Origin: VXMO01 sp965205915
GTDB lineage: Bacteria > Chloroflexota > Dehalococcoidia > UBA6926
Length of the DNA stretch: 64,000 nt
Direction: 5' to 3'
Assembly: GCA_965205915.1 (NCBI GenBank)
Contig: OZ242191.1
Coordinates: forward strand, 62,001 to 126,000
Shown: piece by piece, positions 8,947 to 17,106 of the stretch
Numbering within the stretch: position 1 is the stretch's first letter
How the letters are laid out: each line of letters starts with the position of its first letter
Made by a program: the position numbers and the translations under genes
The notes under the pieces: model-generated
The model's input: only the letters and a program-made list of their open reading frames with translations
Told to the model about the DNA's origin: nothing
Database searches by the model: none

Positions 8947-11358
8947 TTAGCGGATTGCTCCTGAGTTTTGGCCTGACTCGTATTCTTCTTGGGTTAGGTT
9001 TAGGAGGTTTTTGAAGACGTAATCGTTGTGGGCGCCTATCCAGGGTGGGGGGCCGTCTCCGTGGGCTTCTGAGAGGGATGGGATGCCGGGGAGGCCCTGG
9101 TGGGAGAGATCGCCCCATGGGGGCTCGTGGACATCGACGACGTGGCCTCGGGCGCGGTAATGGACGTCTGAGTAGAGGTCTTCGCCGGTGTATTTTGCGC
9201 CGGCGGGAATGCCGTTCTTCTGGAGGATGCGCATGGCCTGTCGCTTGGTGTAGCCTCGCGTCCATTCGCTGATCTGGGCGTCGATCTCCTCCTTGCTAGC
9301 CATGCGGCCGGAGTGGGTGGAGTAGATGGGGTCTTGCGCCCAGGTGGGGGCGCCCATCGCCTCGATGAATCCCCGCCACTCCTCGTTGGTCCGGACGGAG
9401 ATAACGACCCATTCATCGTCGCCCTTGCAAGGGTATGCGCCGTAGGGGGCGTATTGACGGCCAAGGACTTCGTCGTAGCCCATCGCTTCCCATTCGTTGC
9501 CGTTGAATGTTGAGTCGAGGATGGCGGGGCCCATGATCGCGCCCTGCGCCTCGACTTGTGCGAGCTCGATGAACTGTCCCTTGCCGGTGAGATCGCGGTA
9601 TTCAAGCGCGGCGATGGACGAGAGGGCGACGAGGCTCGCGCCGAGATAGTCGGGGATGACGAGTTTGCCGTGCGCGGCCATGTCGGATTCCTTGAACCCC
9701 CACATGTAGGAGAGGCCAGTGTAGGCGACGAGCTGGTTGCCCCACGTGACCCACGAGGTGAGGGGGCCATCGAGGCCCATGCCGGGCGCGGTGATCTGGA
9801 TTGCGCCGGGGTTTATTTCATGGGTGTGTTCCCAGCCGAATCCGAGGCGGTCGATAACGCGGGGGGAGAAGTTGTCGATGAGGACATCGCTCTTCGCGAG
9901 AAGGGCGTCCATGAGTTCCTTGCCGTCCTCGTGTCGGAGATCGATGGTGGCGCTGAGCTTGTTGCGGTTCATGTCAGGGTAGAGGGGGCTGTTGGCCTCA
10001 CGGTTGGCAACGAGCAACTCGGACTCGACCTTGATGACTTCCGCGCCGTAGAAGCCGAGGAACATCGTGCCAATAGGGCCCGCAAAGAAGCGCGTGAGGT
10101 CCGCGACGCGCATGCCGGTGAGCAGGGCATCGTCCTGCTGGTGGCCGTTGCGTGAGGCGGAGGCGGCGACGGGTTGGCGGCCGTTTTGCGCTTCGGTCAG
10201 GATTTCGTCCTGGTGCTGACCGAGAGTGGGGGAGTGCCGCCACGCTCGCATCGGCGTCTCATACATCTTGAAGAGGAAGCCGGGCGCGCGGTATGGGCCG
10301 ATGATGGGGTGCTCAAGGTTTTGTATCCATTGGCGATGGGTGAGTTGGGGGCCGGTGAGGAAATCGCCGGGGCTGTTGACGGGGGCGCAGGGGAGGCCGC
10401 GGCGCTGGCATTCCTCAACGAACTGGTCGGCGTCGAACTGTTCGATGAAGGACTGGAAGATGGCGTTGATGACATCGTCGTTCGCGCCACGGTATTCCTG
10501 ATCGTCCCATTCCGGCTCGGAGAGCACGGCGTCCTCCATCCACTCGCGCGTGATGATGTGCCAGTGGGGAAGGATGTAGATGGAGAGATAGACGTGGCGG
10601 CCATCCTTGCATCGGAAGATGTTGGAGCCGCCACCCTGGGGCTTGGCGCCGTTGCGTTCGACGATTTCGCCGCGCTGTGTGTAGCGCGCGATGGCGCTGG
10701 AGCCCATGTAGGTTGTTGCTTCCGCGATTGAAAGGTCGATGCGCTGGCCTGCGCCGGAGAGGCGGGCATGGCGGATTCCGCCGAGGGTTAGATAGGCGGC
10801 GTGGACGGATGCTACCTGATAGGTCTGGTGGGCGGGCGTGACGACGGGTGGCATTTTGTCGTCGCCGTGGGCGCTCATGAAACCGGAGAGGGCCTCGATG
10901 ACAGCGGCGCCGGCCTTGTAGTCGGAGTAGGGGCCCCATTGGCCGAACGGGGTCATGGATGTAGTGACGAGGTGGGGGTTGCGCTTGAGGAGCGCCTCTT
11001 GTGTCAGGCCGAGGGATTCGAGCGTGCCGGGCGGGGTAGCCTCAATGAAGGCGTCCGCGCCTGCGAGCAGGTCGGCGAATGTTTGGCGGTCCGCATCGGA
11101 GTCGGTGATGTCCAGGACGATGGAGCGTTTGTTGAGGTTGGCGTTGATGAATGCGAGGCTGCGCTCAGGGTCCTGAATGTTGCCGGCAAAGGGCGCGAGA
11201 TGGCGGTTGGGGTCGCCGCCGGGGGGTTCGACCTTGATGACGTCCGCGCCCAAATCACCGAGCCATCGGGCGGCGTATGAGGCGGGAATATCGCCGTACT
11301 CGATGATCCTTAGGTGGCTGAGCGCACCTTGTTGGTTTGATTCATTGTCCGTCGTCAT
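8947..11358 (-). CDS. fused tandem CoA-transferase family III (CaiB/BaiF) protein
   Basis: About 803 residues made of two family III CoA-transferase halves. The first (about 14-400) has GDLGADVIKVEPPGGDP; the second (about 420-790) has LTRFFAGPIGTMFLGFYGAEVIKVE. Enzymes of this family move CoA between carboxylic acids. At the site of the catalytic Asp in formyl-CoA transferase both halves carry Glu (IDLSIAEAT, E213; IELAQVEAQ), seen in many relatives but of unclear effect. ATG 11358 has GTGGGGA just upstream; the longer frame from 11376 lacks support. The substrate cannot be told. A second, truncated 5' end of such a gene lies at 16858-16950. Confidence 0.85.
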   Translation of the reverse strand: MTTDNESNQQGALSHLRIIEYGDIPASYAARWLGDLGADVIKVEPPGGDPNRHLAPFAGNIQDPERSLAFINANLNKRSIVLDITDSDADRQTFADLLAGADAFIEATPPGTLESLGLTQEALLKRNPHLVTTSMTPFGQWGPYSDYKAGAAVIEALSGFMSAHGDDKMPPVVTPAHQTYQVASVHAAYLTLGGIRHARLSGAGQRIDLSIAEATTYMGSSAIARYTQRGEIVERNGAKPQGGGSNIFRCKDGRHVYLSIYILPHWHIITREWMEDAVLSEPEWDDQEYRGANDDVINAIFQSFIEQFDADQFVEECQRRGLPCAPVNSPGDFLTGPQLTHRQWIQNLEHPIIGPYRAPGFLFKMYETPMRAWRHSPTLGQHQDEILTEAQNGRQPVAASASRNGHQQDDALLTGMRVADLTRFFAGPIGTMFLGFYGAEVIKVESELLVANREANSPLYPDMNRNKLSATIDLRHEDGKELMDALLAKSDVLIDNFSPRVIDRLGFGWEHTHEINPGAIQITAPGMGLDGPLTSWVTWGNQLVAYTGLSYMWGFKESDMAAHGKLVIPDYLGASLVALSSIAALEYRDLTGKGQFIELAQVEAQGAIMGPAILDSTFNGNEWEAMGYDEVLGRQYAPYGAYPCKGDDEWVVISVRTNEEWRGFIEAMGAPTWAQDPIYSTHSGRMASKEEIDAQISEWTRGYTKRQAMRILQKNGIPAGAKYTGEDLYSDVHYRARGHVVDVHEPPWGDLSHQGLPGIPSLSEAHGDGPPPWIGAHNDYVFKNLLNLTQEEYESGQNSGAIR

Positions 11359-11379
11359 GTCCCCACACCCCCACACACG

Positions 11380-11385
11380 ATTGTA
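11380..11385 (-). promoter_or_regulatory. putative -10 box of the CoA-transferase gene
   Basis: TACAAT on the minus strand lies about 22 bases before the start codon. The same element and nearby bases are kept upstream of the truncated CoA-transferase fragment at 16858-16950, which supports a role. No good -35 box is seen. Confidence 0.4.
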
Positions 11386-11517
11386 CGCGGTTCACGCCTA
11401 CATCCGCACGCAACAATCTACGACGGGGTGGCGGGCCGGATTAGGAGGTGGGGGGGATTACATGCACTTACGTGGGCCCTCTGTGTCCGCGCTGCGGCTC
11501 TGTTTGTACGCGAACGC

Positions 11518-11545
11518 TTGACGGGCTAAAGCATAAGGTTAGACT
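11518..11545 (+). promoter_or_regulatory. promoter TTGACG-16-TAGACT of paralogue C
   Basis: TTGACG at 11518-11523 and TAGACT at 11540-11545 are separated by 16 nt. The box pair, the ~50 nt leader and the first codons are copied almost exactly at 18779-18870. The same boxes with 17 nt spacing occur at 51165-51193, supporting a sigma-70-type promoter. Confidence 0.6.
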
Positions 11546-11592
11546 GGGCGGCAGCGGCGTGGGTACGGACTACCCGGAGGATCCGAGGTTCG

Positions 11593-13218
11593 ATGAGCAG
11601 AGTAAGAGCGCTGATCGGTTTTCGGCGTTTCCGCATTGGTCTTGGCGTTCTGGGCGCCGTGGGTATTGCCAGCGCCGGTGTTCTCATGTGGGCCTTTTCC
11701 TCCGGGTTTGCGGGCGATTTCGAGCGGAGTGTGCTTTCTGATTTGAGTCCATTTGGCGAGCGTCGGCCCCTGTCGATAAGCCGTCCGTACGATGACGCGC
11801 CCGGTTGGACGGCGTCTCTTGAGCAGAAGGTTGTCGGATCAGATGTCATAGCTCGCGCGCGATTCGTGTCGGCGACGCGTTCGAGTATAAATATCGTTAC
11901 TACGTACGGAGGAATACTTAACGAACCGGTTTCCTACCACATTGCGGCCATGGAGCTGCGCTTTGAGATACTCGAACATCTGAAGGGATCAGGGCCAAGC
12001 GAAGTTGTTGCAATTGTGTGGGAGGATTTTGCGGAGCGCTTCCAAACGGCCCAAGGAGCGCGCCTGTTCGGCACGAATATTGTGGCTGCCAGGAATGCGA
12101 CCTGGGACTCTCGGGAGGCTATTGTTTTCCTCACAGACATACCTAGCAACGTGCCTTCCCTCAGGTCGCGGGCGGATTACTACACGTTAGGAAGGCATAC
12201 ATCCTACGCCATCGATACTCTGGGCGGCAGACGTTGGCTTCCCGATGCCGATGCAGGGTCAACGACAGGCTCACAGGCGCGCAGTTCCAGAGCGGACGCT
12301 CAGAGATTCCTGCTCGAAGCTCCTGCCCAAAGCGATTCGTCTGTCACCAGGAGCAGCAGCTCGCAGGCCACCGGCACGACGCCGACAATCACATTGGGGA
12401 CATTGAAGCAGAAGATCACTGAAATGCAGGCTGAGGTAGACGAGGGGGATGGCACAGAAGCATATCGAAATTGCGTGTACCTGAAGTATGCCCGCGCTTC
12501 GTATGTCGCATATGTGAAGGAAAACAACGACGGGCAATTCCATCAAGGCCAAGATTTCGCGGAGATTGCATCCGGCATGGCGTCCGGCACAGAAGTTGCC
12601 GAAGATTATGAAGCATCGTCAACCTTGTCCGCGTTCGGGCCCATTCAGCCGCCGGAATTGCCCACCGGCGTCTTTCAGCTCTTCGGCAGAGATGTTGGGC
12701 TGTTTGACTATCGCTATCCCGGGTTCGTCTATCTGGAGCGTCCGCTACCGGATGGAGAATATAGGGTGTTCTGGGGCGGCGTACTGCCGGAATACTTGCC
12801 GTGCGATGCACTTCCACAGGAAGAAAAGGAACGCCATGAACTCGTAGTCACCGTCACCGCCCCCGCTGGCACGCTCCATGAGGCTTTCTTTGATCCGGTA
12901 GACCTGAGTGGCTCACGAGTCGGGGCGACGGGTTCATCCGGCGTCATTGATCCTGATGAATTCACTGTTGCTGGTGACGATTATGAGATCGAGAGCCTTG
13001 TCTGGCGGAGCAATTCCGTTGTCCTGACGCTGGATGACCATGTCTCGCTGTCCGGGCAGACGCTGGACTTCATTGAGTTGGACGGCTCCATTGATACATC
13101 GCTGGATATCGCCGATGCGACGGTTAATCAGACGGCCGCCACATGGACGTGGAGCGTTGATTCTCAGTCCTGGGAGGATGGGGATCTGTTGATGGTGCGG
13201 ATTCGGGAGACGGGCTAG
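11593..13218 (+). CDS. paralogue C: exported protein with conserved module
   Basis: ATG 11593 begins MSRVRALIGF; an N-terminal hydrophobic segment at about residues 14-34 is a signal anchor or peptide. The N-terminal domain has LEQKVVGSDVIARARF, FEILEHLKGSGPSEVV and ARNATWDSREAIVFL. A middle part has ITEMQAEVDEGDG followed by YRNC. The conserved module runs from TLHEAFFDPVDLSG to WEDGDLLMVRIRETG. TAG 13216 ends the frame, but it stays open for a Pro/Thr tail to 13293, as in paralogues B and D. It is divergent from the CoA-transferase gene. Function unknown. Confidence 0.75.
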   Translation: MSRVRALIGFRRFRIGLGVLGAVGIASAGVLMWAFSSGFAGDFERSVLSDLSPFGERRPLSISRPYDDAPGWTASLEQKVVGSDVIARARFVSATRSSINIVTTYGGILNEPVSYHIAAMELRFEILEHLKGSGPSEVVAIVWEDFAERFQTAQGARLFGTNIVAARNATWDSREAIVFLTDIPSNVPSLRSRADYYTLGRHTSYAIDTLGGRRWLPDADAGSTTGSQARSSRADAQRFLLEAPAQSDSSVTRSSSSQATGTTPTITLGTLKQKITEMQAEVDEGDGTEAYRNCVYLKYARASYVAYVKENNDGQFHQGQDFAEIASGMASGTEVAEDYEASSTLSAFGPIQPPELPTGVFQLFGRDVGLFDYRYPGFVYLERPLPDGEYRVFWGGVLPEYLPCDALPQEEKERHELVVTVTAPAGTLHEAFFDPVDLSGSRVGATGSSGVIDPDEFTVAGDDYEIESLVWRSNSVVLTLDDHVSLSGQTLDFIELDGSIDTSLDIADATVNQTAATWTWSVDSQSWEDGDLLMVRIRETG

Positions 13219-13293
13219 GATCCGATCATCGTGCTTGCGACCGCCACACCGATTTCGTCCGCGACACCAACGCCAACACCTGCCCCACGCTGA
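13219..13293 (+). pseudogene. in-frame Pro/Thr tail after the stop of paralogue C
   Basis: After TAG 13216-13218 the same frame reads DPIIVLATATPISSATPTPT and ends at TGA 13291. Paralogues B and D have a Thr/Pro linker at this exact place, so this tail was probably once translated. Confidence 0.55.
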
Positions 13294-13335
13294 TTGAGCG
13301 GCGATGGCTAAGTAATGGTGAGGGTGGGTATTGAA

Positions 13336-15156
13336 ATGCTGAGAGGAAGAATTGCACAGGCTAAACGGGCTTGGCTGGTCTTGACCCCAGTGGCCCTATG
13401 TGCCGTGGGCATGACGTGGCTGCTAATCTGGGCCTTTTCCTCCGGTTTTGCGGCCGACTTCGAGCGGAGTGTGCTTTCAGACTTCAATCCATTCGATGAC
13501 GACCCGGCCATTATGGGGGCTAGTGAGCCCGGAGGCACGGCGTCGTTGGAGGAAATCATCGTTGGATCGGACGTTATCGCCCGCGCGCGCTTCGTATCAG
13601 CAAGTCGTGCAAGTCTGAATATCGTAATGACACTTCCTAACGCAGACCGGACCGTTGTTTCCTATTACATACCCGCTATGGAATACCGATTTAGGATGCT
13701 CGAATATTTGAAGGGGTCTGGTCCTAACGAGGTAGTAGCTATCGTATATGAGCGCAGGGGGGAGACCTTCCAAACGGCGGAGGGCGCCAGGCTGTTGGGA
13801 ACCAATCTGGTGGCAGAGCGAGACACAACTTGGGATTCTCGAGAGGCGGTTGTGTTCTTGGAAGACTTATCAGCCATTCCTGGCTTTGTTGCCCCTGCGG
13901 ACCGCTACTCGTTGGGATCAGAGATTGCCCACGCGATTGATAGCCCGCATGCGAAGAGTTGGCTGCCTACTGCCGATGCGCCGTCGCAAACCGAGACCAG
14001 AACGACGGGGACGAATGCGGATAGTAAGAAATACCTCTTGGACGCCCCGACCGGGTTTTCGTCGTCTGCGACAACACGCAGCCTGCCGACGACGATTACA
14101 AATGCGCCAACAATCGCACTTGGAAAACTGAAGCAGAAGATAACAGATTTGCAGGCGGAGGTTGACGCGGGTGATGGCTCAGAAGAGTACAGAGAATGTG
14201 TGTATTGGAAATACGCCCTTGCTAACCAGGTCGAGCATGTCAAAGAAGAGCGGGGAGGTGACTACTATCAATATCGTGACGAAGCGCACATCGAGTCGGG
14301 CCTGCCGTCCGCTGCCGAGGTTGCCAAGGACAGGCAATACGAAATACTTTTGGATAGCTTCGGACCAGACGGCGGAAGCCAAAACTACAACCTCTATGGT
14401 GACGATGCAAACCTGTTTGTTTACACATATCCAGGTCTGGTAACGCTGGCTCGACCATTGCCTGAGTCAGAATTCAGTGTATTTCTCAATGTCACGTCAT
14501 TGCGTTACATGCCTTGCGACGCTGAACCTCAAGAGGAAAAGGAACGCGCAGAACTTGTCGTCACCGTCACCGCCCCCACCGGCACGCTGCATGAGGCTTT
14601 CTTTGATCCGGTAGACCTGAGTGGCTCACGAGTCGGGGCGACGGGTTCATCCGGGGTGATTGATCTTGACGAGTTCACTGTCGGGGGGGATGACGTCGAG
14701 ATTGATGGCCTGGAGTGGCGGAGCGGGTCCGTGGTGCTGGAGTTGGATGATTATGTGTCGCTTTCCGGGCAAGCGCTGGACTTCATTGAGCTGGACGGCT
14801 CCATTGACACTTCGCTGGACATCGCGGACGCGACGGTGAACCAGACGGCCGCAACATGGACATGGAGCGTCACCGGCGCGCCGTGGGAGGATGGCGATCT
14901 GCTGATGCTGCGCATCCGCGACACGAGTACGGGGCCCACTGTCGTGACACCCACGCCGACGCCGGTGCCAACCGTGACGCCGGTACCCACGCCAACGCCG
15001 GTGCCCACGGTGGAGCCGACTGTGGAGCCTACACCGGATCCCGACAGAGGGAACCCCTCAGTCGGCGATGTGACCGGAACCGGTTCAGCGCAGCCTGTAC
15101 AAGTACTTGCCCGCCGTAATAATGCACGAATTCGGGCACACACTAGGCCTACATGA
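13336..15156 (+). CDS. paralogue D: exported protein with conserved module, fused to frameshifted end
   Basis: ATG 13336 has GGTGAGGGTGGG upstream and is preferred to ATG 13315. A hydrophobic segment (about residues 12-36) is followed by the shared N-terminal domain (LEEIIVGSDVIARARF, LEYLKGSGPNEVV, AERDTTWDSREAVVFL) and the conserved module (TLHEAFFDPVDLSGSRVG to WEDGDLLMLRIRDTSTG). After a Thr/Pro linker it shares GNPSVGDVTGTG with paralogue B, then sequence identity ends at about 15083 and the frame reads nonsense to the stop. The real continuation, a metzincin end, lies in another frame. The C-terminus is therefore the product of a deletion. Confidence 0.72.
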   Translation: MLRGRIAQAKRAWLVLTPVALCAVGMTWLLIWAFSSGFAADFERSVLSDFNPFDDDPAIMGASEPGGTASLEEIIVGSDVIARARFVSASRASLNIVMTLPNADRTVVSYYIPAMEYRFRMLEYLKGSGPNEVVAIVYERRGETFQTAEGARLLGTNLVAERDTTWDSREAVVFLEDLSAIPGFVAPADRYSLGSEIAHAIDSPHAKSWLPTADAPSQTETRTTGTNADSKKYLLDAPTGFSSSATTRSLPTTITNAPTIALGKLKQKITDLQAEVDAGDGSEEYRECVYWKYALANQVEHVKEERGGDYYQYRDEAHIESGLPSAAEVAKDRQYEILLDSFGPDGGSQNYNLYGDDANLFVYTYPGLVTLARPLPESEFSVFLNVTSLRYMPCDAEPQEEKERAELVVTVTAPTGTLHEAFFDPVDLSGSRVGATGSSGVIDLDEFTVGGDDVEIDGLEWRSGSVVLELDDYVSLSGQALDFIELDGSIDTSLDIADATVNQTAATWTWSVTGAPWEDGDLLMLRIRDTSTGPTVVTPTPTPVPTVTPVPTPTPVPTVEPTVEPTPDPDRGNPSVGDVTGTGSAQPVQVLARRNNARIRAHTRPT

Positions 15157-15274
15157 TTTCTATAGCGATCCTTCGATGAATCATTTGTCCGCCGTGATGA
15201 ATAAGAGCACAACCATAGAGGACGAGGATCTAGCCCAACTGCGGGCGATTTACCTCCTTCATGACGCGCATTAG
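15084..15274 (+). pseudogene. out-of-frame metzincin fragment
   Basis: In the frame of 15122 the sequence reads LPAVIMHEFGHTLGLHDFY, then VMNKSTTIEDEDLAQLRA, ending at TAG 15272-15274. HEFGHTLGLHD is a complete metzincin zinc motif and VMN fits the Met-turn region. It lacks its own N-terminal half and is out of frame with paralogue D, so an internal deletion probably joined the Fn3 start to the protease end. Confidence 0.7.
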
Positions 15275-15290
15275 GAAGCGAGGCTCGACG

Positions 15291-16856
15291 ATGATCCGCG
15301 CGATGCTACTCATTCTGATGGTGATCCTCATGGCGGGTTGCGGCTTATTCTCGGCCGCCGCGCCGGCCGAGACCCCGGTTCCGCCTGAACAGGCCCAGAC
15401 AATTGTCATGTCACCTGCCCCAGAGCCACAGCGCGGTGAATTCTCGCTCGAGGAGAGGATCCTCAATGCCACCCAAATTGTGAGGGCGACGATGACTTCG
15501 TTCTCGTCGGAGGTTGTTTCAGACGCGGAAGGAAGGTACCGTGCCGTGCTGAAGTTCAGCTTCAGCGCCAGCGAATATCTGAAAGGCTCCGGCCCCACCA
15601 GCGTTGTCGCAGTGGCGGTTGACGGTCGATCCTACGACACCCGCGCGGAGGCTGAAGCCAGGAAGACGGTCATCCTAAATGAACGGGACGATCAATGGGA
15701 CGATAGGGAGGCGATCATCTTCCTGTTTAGTGGCTTCACCGGATTGGGGTCTGCGCTGGACGCACAGTTTCAGCGCGCCGATCACTTCCTCTTGGCAATT
15801 GGGAACCGATATTCCGGCGATGACCGGTACAACCTACACAGTACCGAGAGCAAAACCTGGCTGCCCGCCGCCACGAGTGGGAGTTCTGCCTCGGGCGCGA
15901 GATCCGTTAGCAAAGACCAGGAGTACCTGTTGGATGTTCCGTCTCAGGAAGGAGCCAGAGGGGTGGGGGCAAGTTCTACCACGTCGACGATCGCCCTCAG
16001 CACTCTGAAGACACGCATTAGAGAGCTGACGACCGAGTTGAACGGCGGCAGCTCGGAGGCGTACAAGCAGTGCGTCAGGGAGAAGTACGAATTCGAACGG
16101 ATGGGTCGCTACTGGCAGGATCTGAAAGGCAGGAAGGGGTATGACAACCGGCCCACTGCGAGCGAATTGATGTCCGGCCAGCCTGCCAACACTGAGTTAT
16201 ATGCGTGGCTGGCAGAGGGCTGGTATCCCGACCAGACGGGGAGAGGATGGCTTGAAGGAAGAGACGCCGCCTTGTTTGCAGTTGTGCTGGGCGAGTTAAT
16301 TGCGGTCGACGTCGATGGCGATGGGAGGATTACTTCCGGCATTGATGGGATTGAATACACGAAAACACTCGCGACGGCCCGCCCTCTCGCAGCTGGTGAA
16401 TACAAAACTGTCCGCAAGGATGTGTGGGCTGTATTTCTGCCTTGTAACTACGTCCTCAGCAACGACTGGACGATCACCGTCACCGCCCCCGCTGGCACCC
16501 TCCACGAATCGTTCTTTGATCCGGTGGTGTTGAGTGGGGGAGGCGTCGGGGCGACGGGATCGTCCGGGGTGATTGATCCTGACGAGTTCACTGTCGGGGG
16601 GGATGACGTCGAGATTGATGGCCTGGAGTGGCGGAGCGGCTCCGTCGTGCTGGAGTTGGATGATTATGTGTCGCTTTCGGGGCAAGCGCTGGACTTCATT
16701 GAGTTGGACGGTTCCATTGACACGACTCTGGATGTCTCCGACGCTACGGTCAATCAGACGGCCGCGACGTGGACGTGGAGTGTTGATTCTCAGCCCTGGG
16801 TGGATGGCGATTTGTTGATGGTGCGGATTCGGGAGACGGATACGGCGTCGGAGTAG
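15291..16856 (+). CDS. paralogue E: lipoprotein with conserved module
   Basis: ATG 15291 is preferred to 15261 because it starts a clear lipoprotein signal: MIRAMLLILMVILMAGC, lipobox LMAGC, with AGGAAGCGAGG upstream. The shared N-terminal domain reads SLEERILNATQIVRAT, SEYLKGSGPTSVV, NERDDQWDDREAIIFL. The conserved module (TLHESFFDPVVLSGGG to WVDGDLLMVRIRETD) is at the very C-terminus, with no Pro/Thr tail. In this and paralogue F the module ends with SVDSQPW in place of SVTGAPW. Likely anchored on the outside of the membrane; function unknown. Confidence 0.78.
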   Translation: MIRAMLLILMVILMAGCGLFSAAAPAETPVPPEQAQTIVMSPAPEPQRGEFSLEERILNATQIVRATMTSFSSEVVSDAEGRYRAVLKFSFSASEYLKGSGPTSVVAVAVDGRSYDTRAEAEARKTVILNERDDQWDDREAIIFLFSGFTGLGSALDAQFQRADHFLLAIGNRYSGDDRYNLHSTESKTWLPAATSGSSASGARSVSKDQEYLLDVPSQEGARGVGASSTTSTIALSTLKTRIRELTTELNGGSSEAYKQCVREKYEFERMGRYWQDLKGRKGYDNRPTASELMSGQPANTELYAWLAEGWYPDQTGRGWLEGRDAALFAVVLGELIAVDVDGDGRITSGIDGIEYTKTLATARPLAAGEYKTVRKDVWAVFLPCNYVLSNDWTITVTAPAGTLHESFFDPVVLSGGGVGATGSSGVIDPDEFTVGGDDVEIDGLEWRSGSVVLELDDYVSLSGQALDFIELDGSIDTTLDVSDATVNQTAATWTWSVDSQPWVDGDLLMVRIRETDTASE

Positions 16857-16857
16857 G

Positions 16858-16950
16858 GGCGGGAATATCGCCGTACTCGATGATTCTCAGGTGGCTGAGC
16901 GCGCCATCCTGATCGTTTCCGGAATTGCCATTGTTAGGAGCAGTCGTCAT
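16858..16950 (-). pseudogene. 5' fragment of a second CoA-transferase gene
   Basis: From ATG 16950 the minus strand reads MTTAPNNGNSGNDQDGALS followed by HLRIIEYGDIPA, matching the first ~30 residues of the CoA-transferase at 8947-11358 but differing at residues 4-14. It therefore comes from a different paralogue. The putative -10 region (about 16980) is also kept. Homology stops abruptly 2 bp after the stop codon of paralogue E, marking a recombination joint. Confidence 0.75.
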
Positions 16951-17106
16951 TGTGCGTCCTCCAACCGTTTCACTTTGTGATTGTACGTGGTTCAGGGGGA
17001 GGTTGGTGAGCAACCACGTTGTGAGTATCGTTGTGTCTGTAAGTCATTTACCCTAACAGTCATGGCTGTGACGAAGAATGCACGGGGATTTGAGGGGGGT
17101 TGGCGG

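Noticed and set aside
9556..10731. Long plus-strand frames opposite the CoA-transferase gene
   Set aside because: They are shadows caused by high GC third positions of the real minus-strand gene.
8578..13218. TAG recoding (stop to amino acid)
   Set aside because: Many complete genes in the window end with TAG at the expected family length, so TAG works as a normal stop.
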